DNA of 64,000 bases from Clostridia bacterium (GCA_017541105.1 JAFXZS010000004.1:1-64000), one strand, 5' to 3'; shown: positions 45,990-54,321, numbered from the stretch's first letter. Notes: generated from the letters alone by a model not told the origin. Translations and numbers: made by a program.

Positions 45990-46238
45990 TCAGATCTCCT
46001 TTACAGTTCCTCCAAGATCTTCCACAACCGCACAGACCGCGGACAGAGAGCGAGCGACTTCACCTTCTCCCGCGGAAGCAATCCAGAGGCGGAGAGGCTC
46101 CCGACGTTCAGAAAGGCAGTCATGCAGCGCGTCAGCATTCATTCCGTAGTATGCCGGCAGGTTCAGCATGGCCTGAATGGCGATATGCAGTTCCCGGGGT
46201 GTCCGATACCGGGAACCGTCCAGCAGAAGGGTCGTCAT
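45990..46238 (-). CDS. Barstar-family protein
   Basis: The 82-residue acidic protein matches barstar, the inhibitor of extracellular ribonuclease barnase. It has the opening LLLDGSRYRTPRELHIAIQAML, the YYGMNADALHDCLSE helix and a C-terminal EDLGGTVKEI-like strand. A GAGGTGA site precedes the ATG. No barnase-type ribonuclease gene was seen in the window. The longer open frame upstream has no similarity. Confidence 0.85.
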   Translation of the reverse strand: MTTLLLDGSRYRTPRELHIAIQAMLNLPAYYGMNADALHDCLSERREPLRLWIASAGEGEVARSLSAVCAVVEDLGGTVKEI

Positions 46239-46261
46239 ATAATTCACCTCTAACAATCCAG

Positions 46262-46654
46262 TCATATGATGCGTCCGGTACGGATGGAAAAAGCGAGGAG
46301 ATAGGCGGCAAAGGCACTTTCCACCGCGACAATCCAGGAACCGGAGGCATCGGAGGAAACCACCAGCAGCCGAAGCAGCGGGATCGTACGCCCCACGTCC
46401 ACCGAGGCCAGATACTGGTACAGCAATACCAGCAGGATCACTGCCGCAGGCACACACAGCAGCCAGGCAAACGGTTCCCGCAGGCGGGTGGCGCCGGACA
46501 GCGGAAGCAGCAGGCTGAGCAGTGTGCCGAGGAGCAGGCCGATCAGCAAACTGCCCAGATACCAGCTCAGAGAAAAAAGAAGCGGCATCAGCAGGCAGAG
46601 CAGCAACAGCATGCACAGGGGCACCAGAATCACGGTCAGCTTTCGGAGAAACAT
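46262..46654 (-). CDS. Small membrane protein with four predicted helices
   Basis: The 130-residue product is very hydrophobic, with likely membrane helices at about 6-28, 32-51, 62-82 and 105-122. I do not recognise a family. Its ATG lies inside the end of trmD (19-base overlap), with an AAGGAG site 11 bases upstream. It is probably cotranscribed with trmD and the barstar-like gene. Confidence 0.7.
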   Translation of the reverse strand: MFLRKLTVILVPLCMLLLLCLLMPLLFSLSWYLGSLLIGLLLGTLLSLLLPLSGATRLREPFAWLLCVPAAVILLVLLYQYLASVDVGRTIPLLRLLVVSSDASGSWIVAVESAFAAYLLAFSIRTGRII

Positions 46655-47379
46655 GGATGCGCCAGCTCCTTTAATATTTTGTGATCGGCAGGGGATAAAT
46701 CCGCGGACTCCAGCAGATCCGGACGATGCCTGAGCGTGGCGGCCAGGCTTTCCCTGCGCCGCCACGCACGGATTTTCGAATGATCCCCGGAGAGCAGTAC
46801 CTCAGGGACAGTATGCCCGTTCAGATCCCTGGGACGGGTATACTGAGGATATTCAAGCAGCCCGTCCGAGAATGACTCTTCTTCCGGGCTGTCCGAACTG
46901 CCCAGAACTCCCGGAATAAAACGGGCAACGCAGTCTACCAGCACCATGGCTGCCAGTTCGCCGCCTGTCAGGATATAATCGCCGATACTGATTTCTTCAT
47001 CCACACAGGTATCCAGCGCCCGCTGATCCACCCCTTCGTAATGACCGCAGAGCAGGATCAGCGATTTTTCCGCAGCCAGTTCCCGGGCAACTCCGGTGGT
47101 CAGCCTGCGGCCGCGGGGTCCCAGATATATTCTGCGCGCACCGGGAAGCGAGGCGGATACGGAAGCCATGGCATCCTGAATCGGCTGGGCCATCATCACC
47201 ATCCCGGCGCCGCCGCCGAAGGGATAATCATCCGTATTTTTATGCTTGGAGGCAGAGAAAGGCCGGATATCCGTCAGACGGATATCCAGCAGCTTCTGCT
47301 CCCGCGCACGGCCCAGAATGCTGGACGAGAAGACGCTTTCAAACATTCCCGGAAAGATGGTCAGAATATCAATGATCAA
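46636..47379 (-). CDS. trmD: tRNA (guanine(37)-N1)-methyltransferase TrmD
   Basis: TrmD methylates G37 beside the anticodon and prevents frameshifting. The 247-residue protein has the trefoil-knot SPOUT fold with IDILTIFPGMF at the start, YPFGGGAGMVM, LLCGHYEGVD, EISIGDYILTGGE and the C-terminal helical domain. I set the start at a TTG with GGGAGGTG 7 bases upstream, giving a normal family length. An ATG 36 bases earlier is open but lies inside rimM. It overlaps rimM by 11 bases. Confidence 0.93.
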   Translation of the reverse strand: MIIDILTIFPGMFESVFSSSILGRAREQKLLDIRLTDIRPFSASKHKNTDDYPFGGGAGMVMMAQPIQDAMASVSASLPGARRIYLGPRGRRLTTGVARELAAEKSLILLCGHYEGVDQRALDTCVDEEISIGDYILTGGELAAMVLVDCVARFIPGVLGSSDSPEEESFSDGLLEYPQYTRPRDLNGHTVPEVLLSGDHSKIRAWRRRESLAATLRHRPDLLESADLSPADHKILKELAHPCFSES

Positions 47380-47890
47380 GGACAGACACCTCCCGCAGCT
47401 TTTCAGCAACGGCATAAATCCGGCCGGCCTCGGGATCCACCCTGGGGAAAACAGCCAGAAGCGCGGGGGCCATCAGGGTTCCGTCCGGCGTATTGAAAAC
47501 CCATGTATCCACGGGACCATGCTGGTACACATCGGTCAGGGTGCCGATGATCTGCCCGTTTTCATCTTCAGCGACACATCCGATCAGATCGGCAATATAT
47601 ACAGAGCCGTCTTCCGCCGGCGCGGCATGCGCGCGGTCAATATATAATTCGCGGCCGCGGAAGGCTTCCGCATCATCGGCGGAAGCGCACTCTCCCAGAA
47701 AGGAATACACAAAACCGTCATGGATCCGGGTGACGCGGGAGGAGACAGGAGTGTAAATGCCATGATCCTCCAGGTACAGGGTTTCCCATTCGGAAAACAG
47801 TTCCACCCGGGCGGCATAGGGCTTGATTTTGCATTCTCCCCGGATGCCCTGCGGTTTGAGAACGGTCCCGATCATCAGATAATTCCGCAT
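47369..47890 (-). CDS. rimM: 16S rRNA processing protein RimM
   Basis: RimM assists 30S head assembly through ribosomal protein S19. The 173-residue protein has the opening MIGTVLKPQGIRGECKI, the LYLEDHG strand, the PRC-barrel half with DLIGCVAEDENGQIIGTL, and the VFPRVDPEAGRI motif. A strong attenuator-like hairpin lies just upstream. trmD follows with overlap. Confidence 0.92.
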   Translation of the reverse strand: MRNYLMIGTVLKPQGIRGECKIKPYAARVELFSEWETLYLEDHGIYTPVSSRVTRIHDGFVYSFLGECASADDAEAFRGRELYIDRAHAAPAEDGSVYIADLIGCVAEDENGQIIGTLTDVYQHGPVDTWVFNTPDGTLMAPALLAVFPRVDPEAGRIYAVAEKLREVSVLDH

Positions 47891-47905
47891 GATTGAACAA
47901 CTCCC

Positions 47906-47945
47906 GAAAAAGCGCGGGATCCGCTTCTGAACCGGACCCCGCGCT
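47906..47945 (-). terminator. Intrinsic terminator or attenuator between khpA and rimM
   Basis: On the minus strand, AGCGCGGGGTCCG pairs with CGGATCCCGCGCT around a short loop and is followed by TTTTT. It begins 5 bases after the khpA stop. It lies inside what is usually one operon, so it may lower expression of rimM and trmD relative to ffh-rpsP. Confidence 0.8.
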
Positions 47946-47950
47946 GCAGA

Positions 47951-48178
47951 TTACTGAATTTCGACAAAAACAGGCTTGCTGTTTTTTGCCGTAGCCGCCT
48001 TGACCACGGCGCGGATCGCCTTGGCTATACGGCCTTGCTTTCCGATGACCTTGCCCATATCATCTTCTGCCACATGGAGCTCCAGAATGATGGCTTCCGG
48101 GCCTTCGGTCTCAGTGACGCTCACCTGTTCGGGATGTTCCACCAGTGACTGCGCCACGAAGGTAAGAAGTTCTTGCAT
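47951..48178 (-). CDS. khpA: KH-domain RNA-binding protein KhpA
   Basis: The 75-residue protein is a single KH domain with the GKQGRIAKAIR loop, a classical GxxG site. KhpA with KhpB binds RNA in Gram-positive bacteria and affects cell elongation and division. Its place between rpsP and rimM is the usual one in Bacillota. Confidence 0.92.
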   Translation of the reverse strand: MQELLTFVAQSLVEHPEQVSVTETEGPEAIILELHVAEDDMGKVIGKQGRIAKAIRAVVKAATAKNSKPVFVEIQ

Positions 48179-48243
48179 GGGTACATCCTTTCTCTGTCAC
48201 TGCGGCGGAAAAAGCTTGTATCCGCCGCATGGTGATCGCCCGC

Positions 48244-48495
48244 TTATTTCTCCTCGATGGCGCCGGACTTTTTCAGCAGAATACGGACGGTATCGGTAGG
48301 CTGGGCACCAACGCCGAGCCAATACTTTGCACGGTCGTTGTTCACCTTGATTTCAGCAGGCTGCGTCATGGGATCATAGTAGCCGATTTCCTCAATGAAA
48401 CGGCCGTCCCGGGGGCTGCGGATATCAGCGACAACCACACGATAGAAAGGCTTTTTCTTCATACCCATTCTCTTCAGACGAATTTTGACAGACAT
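48244..48495 (-). CDS. rpsP: 30S ribosomal protein S16
   Basis: The 83-residue protein has the S16 opening [30 protein letters not shown] and the IGYYDP motif. It is of normal length and lies between ffh and khpA as expected. An AAGGAGGA site precedes the ATG. Confidence 0.97.
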   Translation of the reverse strand: MSVKIRLKRMGMKKKPFYRVVVADIRSPRDGRFIEEIGYYDPMTQPAEIKVNNDRAKYWLGVGAQPTDTVRILLKKSGAIEEK

Positions 48496-48588
48496 TTCGG
48501 AATCCTCCTTAAATAATTGAAATATGAATCATATCTATGGAAAACATATACCTTTCAGTGTATATGAGTCCAACAAAAGGGAAGGGAA

Positions 48589-49914
48589 TTACATCATCCC
48601 CGGGAAACGCATCCGCATCCGGCCTTTGCCCTTGCTGTTCATCATCTGCTTCATCATCTGCTGGGCTTGCTCAAACTGGCGGATCAGGGCGTTCACATCC
48701 TGAACGGTGGTGCCGGAACCGGCGGCGATCCGCTTTCTCCGGGAAGCGTTCAGAATCGAGGGATCCCGCCGTTCCTTCGGCGTCATGGAACGGATGATGG
48801 CTTCAGGCTTTTTGAGGGCGCTGTCATCCACATCGATCTCTTTTCCGCTCATGCCGGGAAGCATTCCCAGCATGCTCCGGATGCCGCCCATCTTCTTCAT
48901 GCTCTGCATCTGATCGAGAAAGTCTTCCAGGGTGAGACGGTTGCTCATTCCCTTGCGGGCAAACTTTTCCGCGTCCTTTTCATCGAAGGCTTCGGTCGCC
49001 TTATCGATCAGGGTCAGCACGTCGCCCATGCCGAGAATGCGGGAAGCCATCCGGTCCGGATGGAAGGGCTCCACATCAGAAAGCTTTTCGCCGATTCCGC
49101 TGAACTTGATGGGCTTGCCGGTCACTGCCTTAATGGACAGCGCCGCGCCGCCGCGGGTATCGCCGTCCAGCTTGGTCAGGATTACGCCGGTCACGTCCAG
49201 CTTCTCATCGAAGGTTTTGGCGACAGTTACCGCATCCTGACCGGTCATGGCATCGACGGTCAGCAGAATCTCTGTCGGACGAACGGCAGCTTTGATCCGG
49301 GCCAGCTCTTCCATCAACTCCTCATCGATATGCAGCCGGCCGGCGGTATCGATAATCAGCACATCCCGCTGGTAATACCGGGCGTATTCGATCGCTTCCT
49401 TCGCGGTCTTTACCGGATCCTGGGTTCCCTTTTCAAAGACAGGGACATTTACCTGCTGTCCGACCACCTGCAGCTGTTTGATAGCCGCGGGGCGGTAGAT
49501 GTCGCAGGCGGCCAGCATGGGCCGCTTGCCCTGTTTGACAAGATAACCGGCAAGCTTCGCGCACATGGTGGTTTTACCGGCGCCCTGCAGTCCGCAGAGC
49601 ATGAAGATCGTCGGTACGGAGGGAGACCAGTTGAGCCGGGCATTGGTGCTGCCCATCAGTGCGGTCATTTCCTCATTGACGATCTTGATGACCTGCTGGG
49701 TGGGGGAGAGGGAAGACAGCACATCCGTACCGACGCACCGCTCGGTTACCTTCTTAATGAAATCCTTGGCGACGGCGTAGTTTACATCCGCTTCCAAAAG
49801 AGCCATGCGTACTTCACGCATGCCTTCCCGGACAGCCTGCTCGGTAAGACGGCCGCGGCCGGTCATCTTCCGTAAGGCACCCTGCAGCTTTTCACTTAAG
49901 CCTTCAAAGGCCAT
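48589..49914 (-). CDS. ffh: Signal recognition particle protein Ffh
   Basis: Ffh is the GTPase subunit of the signal recognition particle, which targets membrane proteins to the Sec translocon. The 441-residue protein has the N domain, the G domain with GLQGAGKTTMCAKLA, DTAGRLH and TKLDGDTRGG, and the methionine-rich M domain with DFLDQMQSMKKMGG. AGGAGGAG lies 5 bases before the ATG. It overlaps ylxM by 11 bases. Confidence 0.97.
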   Translation of the reverse strand: MAFEGLSEKLQGALRKMTGRGRLTEQAVREGMREVRMALLEADVNYAVAKDFIKKVTERCVGTDVLSSLSPTQQVIKIVNEEMTALMGSTNARLNWSPSVPTIFMLCGLQGAGKTTMCAKLAGYLVKQGKRPMLAACDIYRPAAIKQLQVVGQQVNVPVFEKGTQDPVKTAKEAIEYARYYQRDVLIIDTAGRLHIDEELMEELARIKAAVRPTEILLTVDAMTGQDAVTVAKTFDEKLDVTGVILTKLDGDTRGGAALSIKAVTGKPIKFSGIGEKLSDVEPFHPDRMASRILGMGDVLTLIDKATEAFDEKDAEKFARKGMSNRLTLEDFLDQMQSMKKMGGIRSMLGMLPGMSGKEIDVDDSALKKPEAIIRSMTPKERRDPSILNASRRKRIAAGSGTTVQDVNALIRQFEQAQQMMKQMMNSKGKGRMRMRFPGMM

Positions 49915-50263
49915 TGTTCTCCTCCTGATCAAGGGTGAGCAAGCCGGATAGCAGCTGCTCCGCCCGGTCATATTCCTGGTGTTTCAGTGCGGAAAGAGCC
50001 GACTCCAGGCCGGACTCCATCCGGCGGAAACGGGATGCCATTCCGAGGGAGGATTCCATCCCGTTGAGACGGGAGGCTGCACGGACTATGGTCTCATGCA
50101 CCGCCTGGCGGGAGATGCCAACCTCCTCCGCGATTTCCCCAAGGGAAAGATCCTCTTCGCAGTGGAGAGCGATAACACGGCGCTGTTTCTCCGTCAGCAG
50201 ACCGCCGTAGAACGCGGAAAGGAAGGCAAGATCCACCTTTTTCCGAAGATCCTCCTGCGCCAT
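49904..50263 (-). CDS. ylxM: YlxM/p13-like helix-turn-helix protein
   Basis: The 119-residue protein has a sigma-70 region 4-like helix-turn-helix: LLTEKQRRVIALHCEEDLSLGEIAEEVGISRQAVHETI (in parts). In many Bacillota this gene precedes ffh and is thought to be linked to signal recognition particle function. The start is the ATG 7 bases after AGGAGG; a TTG 6 bases earlier abuts that site. The ribosome site lies in one arm of an 11-base inverted repeat. Confidence 0.9.
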   Translation of the reverse strand: MAQEDLRKKVDLAFLSAFYGGLLTEKQRRVIALHCEEDLSLGEIAEEVGISRQAVHETIVRAASRLNGMESSLGMASRFRRMESGLESALSALKHQEYDRAEQLLSGLLTLDQEENNGL

Positions 50264-50271
50264 TGACAAAC

Positions 50272-50303
50272 CCTCCTGTCAAGGGGAAACCGTTGACAGG
50301 AGG
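50272..50303. repeat. Perfect inverted repeat overlapping the ylxM start region
   Basis: CCTCCTGTCAA (50272-50282) and TTGACAGGAGG (50293-50303) are perfect 11-base arms around a 10-base loop. On the minus strand, the AGGAGG ribosome site of ylxM lies in the downstream arm, and the upstream arm is next to the -10 element. Confidence 0.85.
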
Positions 50304-50305
50304 AT

Positions 50306-50333
50306 ATTATACAGAAAGAAAATGAATTGTCAA
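50306..50333 (-). promoter_or_regulatory. Promoter of the ylxM-ffh operon
   Basis: On the minus strand, consensus TTGACA (50333-50328) and TATAAT (50311-50306) are 16 bases apart, 43 bases before the ylxM ATG. Confidence 0.85.
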
Positions 50334-50432
50334 GGGATTTTCCCTGACAGGATTCATTTTTCTGAACAGGGATGGTGTTTTTCCCTTTTTCGTGAGATAA
50401 TGCTGCGAGAAAACGACGGGGAGGAACAACAA

Positions 50433-51002
50433 ATGCTGAGTCTGGAACGTGCAGCGGAGCTGAATGCGACGATGGTATCCGAGGAACATCTGATCATCCA
50501 CGCCAAGAACGTACGTTATGCCATGGGTGCCATGGCGGAACACTTCGGAGAAAACCGTGAACACTGGGAAGCAGTGGGTCTGCTGCATGACTACGATTAT
50601 GAGAAGTATCCGGAAGAACATCTGCAGCATACGAAGGAGCCCCTTTTGAGTGCCGGTGTTCCGGAGGAGGATGTCCGGGCAATTCTGAGCCACGGATGGG
50701 GAATCTGTTCGGATGTGGAGCCGAAGTCCAATCTGGAAAAAAGCCTGTTTACCGTAGATGAACTGACGGGCATCATTCAGGCCTGCGCCAGAATGCGGCC
50801 CAACGGAATCAGCGATCTGGAAATCAAAAGTTTCATGAAGAAATACAAGGACAAGAAATTTGCGGCAAAATGCGACCGGGAACTGATCGAGAAAGGCTGC
50901 GCGATGCTGGGGATGGAGGTCCGGGAAGTTGCGGAGATCTGCATCAACGGCATGAAACCGCATGCCGCTGAAATCGGCCTGGAAGGTACCGGCGCGGAAT
51001 AA
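50433..51002 (+). CDS. HD-type hydrolase domain protein
   Basis: The 189-residue protein belongs to the HD-domain family of metal-dependent phosphohydrolases. It shows HLIIHAKNV near residue 20 and the HD pair in GLLHDYDYEKYPEEH, with a conserved AILSHGWG segment, typical of small clostridial HD proteins annotated as hydrolases or tRNA-processing relatives. No substrate can be named. A GGGGAGG site precedes the ATG. A possible extended -10 (TGA-GATAAT) lies 32 bases upstream. Confidence 0.78.
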   Translation: MLSLERAAELNATMVSEEHLIIHAKNVRYAMGAMAEHFGENREHWEAVGLLHDYDYEKYPEEHLQHTKEPLLSAGVPEEDVRAILSHGWGICSDVEPKSNLEKSLFTVDELTGIIQACARMRPNGISDLEIKSFMKKYKDKKFAAKCDRELIEKGCAMLGMEVREVAEICINGMKPHAAEIGLEGTGAE

Positions 51003-51038
51003 TCCGGCAAGAAAAATGAAAAATCACTCAAAAAGGGG

Positions 51039-51067
51039 TTGAACCGGATCGAAAAATATGATATGAT
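51039..51067 (+). promoter_or_regulatory. Promoter of the T-box/trpB2 transcript
   Basis: TTGAAC and an extended -10 (TGA-TATGAT) are separated by 17 bases. Transcription should start at about 51074, just before the T-box leader. Confidence 0.8.
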
Positions 51068-51073
51068 CCGCTA

Positions 51074-51355
51074 AACCGCTGAAGAAGAGTGAGTACTTTT
51101 CCGGAAATCCTTTACAGAGAGCTGCCGGCGGTGGAAAGGCAGCAGGGAGCGGAAAGGGAATGGACTTCCGAGGGCAAGCAGAAAGGATCTTTCCGGGAAA
51201 GGGTCTGAGTATGGGAGACGGAGCTGACCCTCCGTGAACAAAGGTTCGCGTATGAAGTACGCGATGAGAGGGCGCAATGCGCCAAGCCGGGTGGCACCGC
51301 AGGTATGATGATCAGACCTGTCCCAGCGAAAAAAACGCGGGACAGGTTTTTTCTG
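51074..51355 (+). promoter_or_regulatory. T-box riboswitch, probable tryptophan specificity
   Basis: The leader has the T-box hallmark AAGCCGGGTGGCACCGC (51284-51300), the AGAGAGCTGCCGG and GGTGGAAAGGCAGC stem I region, and a terminator (CCTGTCCC/GGGACAGG, 51317-51346, then T6). The T-box bases can pair with the terminator arm to form the antiterminator. A GGGAA-TGG-A sequence with TGG at 51161-51163 is the likely specifier codon, matching uncharged tRNA-Trp and the downstream trpB2. The specifier position is my reading and not folded computationally. Confidence 0.9.
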
Positions 51356-51379
51356 TCCCAAAAGAAAGGAGCCGTACAT

Positions 51380-52750
51380 ATGGCAAACAAGGAAATCCCC
51401 TACAAGATCTATCTGAACGAGAGCGAGATGCCCAAGTACTGGTACAACCTGCGGGCGGACATGAAGAACAAGCCCGCCCCGCTGCTGAACCCGGGCACGG
51501 CGAAGCCTATGACTGCGGAAGAGCTGGGCGGCGTTTTCTGCGAGGAACTGGTACAGCAGGAACTGGACAACGACACCCGGGAATATCCCGTGCCCCAGGA
51601 AATCCTGGACTTCTACAAAATGTACCGTCCTTCGCCGCTGGTCCGTGCGTACTGCCTGGAAAAGAAACTGAATACGCCGGCAAAGATTTATTACAAGTTC
51701 GAGGGTAATAACACCAGCGGCAGCCATAAGCTGAATTCGGCCATCGCACAGGCATATTATGCCAAGAAACAAGGCCTGAAGGGTGTTACGACGGAGACCG
51801 GCGCAGGACAATGGGGTACAGCGCTGTCGATGGCATGCGCATACTTCGAACTGGACTGCAAGGTATTTATGGTGAAGGTTTCCTATGAACAAAAACCGTT
51901 CCGCCGCGAAGTGATGCGGGTCTACGGTGCGGATGTTACGCCTTCGCCGTCCATGACCACCCGGATCGGCCAGAAGATTCTTTCCGAGCATCCCGGTACT
52001 ACCGGCTCCCTCGGCTGCGCAATCTCCGAGGCGGTCGAGGTTGCCGTAGGCACACCCGGGTACCGCTATGTTCTGGGCAGCGTGCTGAACCAGGTCCTGC
52101 TCCACCAGTCTGTTATCGGCATGGAAACAAAAATCGCCATGGACAAATACGGGATCCGGCCGGATGTGATTATCGGCTGCGCGGGAGGCGGCAGCAATCT
52201 GGGCGGCCTGATTGCCCCCTTCATGGGAGAAAAACTGCGGGGTGAAGCGGATTACCGCATCGTTGCGGTGGAGCCTGCCTCCTGCCCGAGCTTCACGCGG
52301 GGTGTCTATGCCTATGACTTTGCCGATACCGGAATGGTTTGCCCCCTGGCGAAAATGTATACCCTGGGATCGGATTTCATTCCGGCACCGAACCACGCGG
52401 GCGGGCTGCGCTATCACGGCATGAGCCCGATCCTGTCCCAGCTGTATAACGACGGCCTGATGGAAGCGGTCTCTGTTCCGCAAACCCGGGTATTCGACGC
52501 AGCGGAAACCTTTGCCCGTACGGAAGGAATCCTGCCTGCCCCCGAGAGCAGCCACGCGATCTGCGCAGCGATCGACGAGGCCATGAAGTGCAGGGAAACC
52601 GGGGAGGAGAAGACCATCCTCTTCGGCCTGACAGGCACCGGGTATTTCGATCTGGTGGCATATCAGAAATACCACGACGGGCTGATGGACGATTATGTCC
52701 CGACGGATGAAGAACTGGCGAAATTCCGCGCGAGGCTCCCGAAAGTGTAA
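51380..52750 (+). CDS. trpB: Tryptophan synthase beta-like protein, TrpB2 type
   Basis: The 456-residue enzyme uses pyridoxal phosphate to join indole and serine to tryptophan. The cofactor lysine is K117 in TSGSHKLNSA; GCAGGGSN and the LLHQSVIGMET segment follow, and the GSDFIPAPNHAGGLRYHG region is typical of TrpB2 proteins. These are longer than TrpB1 and often work without TrpA. No trpA or other trp gene lies beside it. The T-box leader suggests tryptophan-starvation control. Confidence 0.92.
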   Translation: MANKEIPYKIYLNESEMPKYWYNLRADMKNKPAPLLNPGTAKPMTAEELGGVFCEELVQQELDNDTREYPVPQEILDFYKMYRPSPLVRAYCLEKKLNTPAKIYYKFEGNNTSGSHKLNSAIAQAYYAKKQGLKGVTTETGAGQWGTALSMACAYFELDCKVFMVKVSYEQKPFRREVMRVYGADVTPSPSMTTRIGQKILSEHPGTTGSLGCAISEAVEVAVGTPGYRYVLGSVLNQVLLHQSVIGMETKIAMDKYGIRPDVIIGCAGGGSNLGGLIAPFMGEKLRGEADYRIVAVEPASCPSFTRGVYAYDFADTGMVCPLAKMYTLGSDFIPAPNHAGGLRYHGMSPILSQLYNDGLMEAVSVPQTRVFDAAETFARTEGILPAPESSHAICAAIDEAMKCRETGEEKTILFGLTGTGYFDLVAYQKYHDGLMDDYVPTDEELAKFRARLPKV

Positions 52751-52783
52751 GGGCCGGGTTTGCAAACCGCCTTTGTTAACAGC

Positions 52784-52818
52784 AGGCCTTCCGGTGTATG
52801 AAACCGGAAGGCCTTTTT
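52784..52818 (+). terminator. Terminator after trpB2
   Basis: AGGCCTTCCGGT and ACCGGAAGGCCT pair perfectly over 12 bases around a 7-base loop and are followed by five T. A weaker hairpin near 52929-52962 lies in the rest of this gap, which otherwise shows no gene. Confidence 0.92.
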
Positions 52819-52991
52819 AGTATGCCGGATCCGACCGGATAACGCATTTTCAGGCAGGAGCCTGCATTTCGACGGCAGAATCCTTTTTCAGATATCAGAA
52901 GGATTATTTGGAGAAGAAATCAAAGCGAAAGCCCCCAGGTCCGTGAAGACCGGAGGGCTGCTTTTCTGTTCCGGGGACAAAGATCCACTCA

Positions 52992-54077
52992 TCAGTATGA
53001 GATGTCTTCTCCGGTCAGGGATTTCCAGAGCTTGCGGATGGTTTCCTGATTGGCGACGCCGTATTTGGGATCGTTCTTTTTGGCTTCATCCATATCGCGA
53101 AGGAAATGAACGCACAGGTGACCGTTGAAGCCGTTATCCTTGATGCTGCCGGAATCGTGGGGCATATCATGCGTGGAACCGATTGTCCAGATTCCGGAGG
53201 GGAGCATGACATATACGCCTTTCTGTGTCCAGGTGTTTTTTCCGCCAAATGCCTGAACCATACGGTCGGTATCCTCCTGTGTCAGCGGTTCGCTGTCGCA
53301 GTGACGCCCCCTTGAATAAACCCGGAGGGTCCAGCTGATCCCCGTGGAGGGATCGTAGATCAGGAGATGGTCGCCTGATTTCAGTGTCGGCTTGATATCA
53401 TTGAACCAGTGAAGCAGTTTGATGGAACTTCCGTCCGGAGCTTTAGTGGAAGAGGCCTTTTCTGGAGCATTGCCCTCTTCCTTCTGCGCCGCGGAATAAA
53501 CCGCCCCGTCCTTTATCGCTTTTTCCAGCGCTTTCAGCGTTTTTTTCCCGGCAATCCCGTCCGCGGAGAGTTTGTTCTGCTGCTGGAACAACAGGACGGC
53601 CTCCTGCGTTTTTTTGCCGTAGATCCCGTCGCTTTTGCCGGAAAGATATTTCAGCTCGATCAGTGCTTTCTGAAGTATTTTGACACGTTTTCCGGTATCA
53701 TCCGGACGGATTGCGGAATAATCGCCGGAAAACAGATTTCCGTCGGAGGCAGAGCCATTTTCTTCCTTCCCGACGGATCCGGAAGCCGCGGCGGCCTTTT
53801 CCAGCAGGAGGGCAAGGGTTTTCGAGCCGACGAGGCCATCCACCTTCAGGCCGTTCTTTTTCTGAAATTTCCGAACGGCGTTCTCCGTCTTGTTGCCGAA
53901 TATGCCGTCCGCTTCTATTTTCAGCAGGCCGAGAGTTATCAGCGCCTCCTGTACTTTGCGGACATCACTGCCCCGGGAGCCGTGTTTCAGGGTGGAAGCT
54001 TCCAGCGCAAAGGCGGGAGTACAGGAAGAAACCGCCAGCACAAGGACGGCCAGCAGACAGAACAGACGACAGCGCAA
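52992..54077 (-). CDS. Secreted peptidoglycan-binding protein with L,D-transpeptidase-like C-terminus
   Basis: The 361-residue protein has a signal peptide with a possible lipobox (VSSC, C19). Two PG_binding_1 domains follow (about 31-93 and 124-187), each with the DGIFG/DGIYG and AVxxFQ signatures. The C-terminal domain (about 218-361) has STHDMPH (H303) and NGHLCVHF (C322), which recall the His and Cys motifs of L,D-transpeptidases without matching them exactly. A cell-wall role is likely. The start is a TTG with AAGGAGGG 8 bases upstream; no ATG has a good site. Confidence 0.8.
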   Translation of the reverse strand: MRCRLFCLLAVLVLAVSSCTPAFALEASTLKHGSRGSDVRKVQEALITLGLLKIEADGIFGNKTENAVRKFQKKNGLKVDGLVGSKTLALLLEKAAAASGSVGKEENGSASDGNLFSGDYSAIRPDDTGKRVKILQKALIELKYLSGKSDGIYGKKTQEAVLLFQQQNKLSADGIAGKKTLKALEKAIKDGAVYSAAQKEEGNAPEKASSTKAPDGSSIKLLHWFNDIKPTLKSGDHLLIYDPSTGISWTLRVYSRGRHCDSEPLTQEDTDRMVQAFGGKNTWTQKGVYVMLPSGIWTIGSTHDMPHDSGSIKDNGFNGHLCVHFLRDMDEAKKNDPKYGVANQETIRKLWKSLTGEDISY

Positions 54078-54174
54078 GATGAACTCCCTCCTTCCGGAAA
54101 CGGCAAAAATCTTCTTCAACTTCAGGCGCGCCCATGTCCGAATCAACACGGAAAGTGCCTGCGAAAACAAATAA

Positions 54175-54203
54175 AGCATATCAGAAAAGGACAAATTTGT
54201 AAA
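54175..54203 (-). promoter_or_regulatory. Promoter of the peptidoglycan-binding gene
   Basis: On the minus strand, TTTACA (54203-54198) and TATGCT (54180-54175) are 17 bases apart. About 100 bases of leader precede the chosen TTG start. Confidence 0.6.
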
Positions 54204-54321
54204 GAAACCATTACGCAAAGTTTACAAAATTAGCTTCTTCCCACAGGCGGCAAGATATGGTATACTACATTATACTGAAAAGCCGTCCGGAGAGCGGCAG
54301 GCAAAGGAGCGAACGAACACC

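Noticed and set aside
46239-46616. N-terminal extension of the barstar-like frame
   Set aside because: It overlaps the real membrane protein gene and lies beyond the GAGGTGA site of the shorter start.
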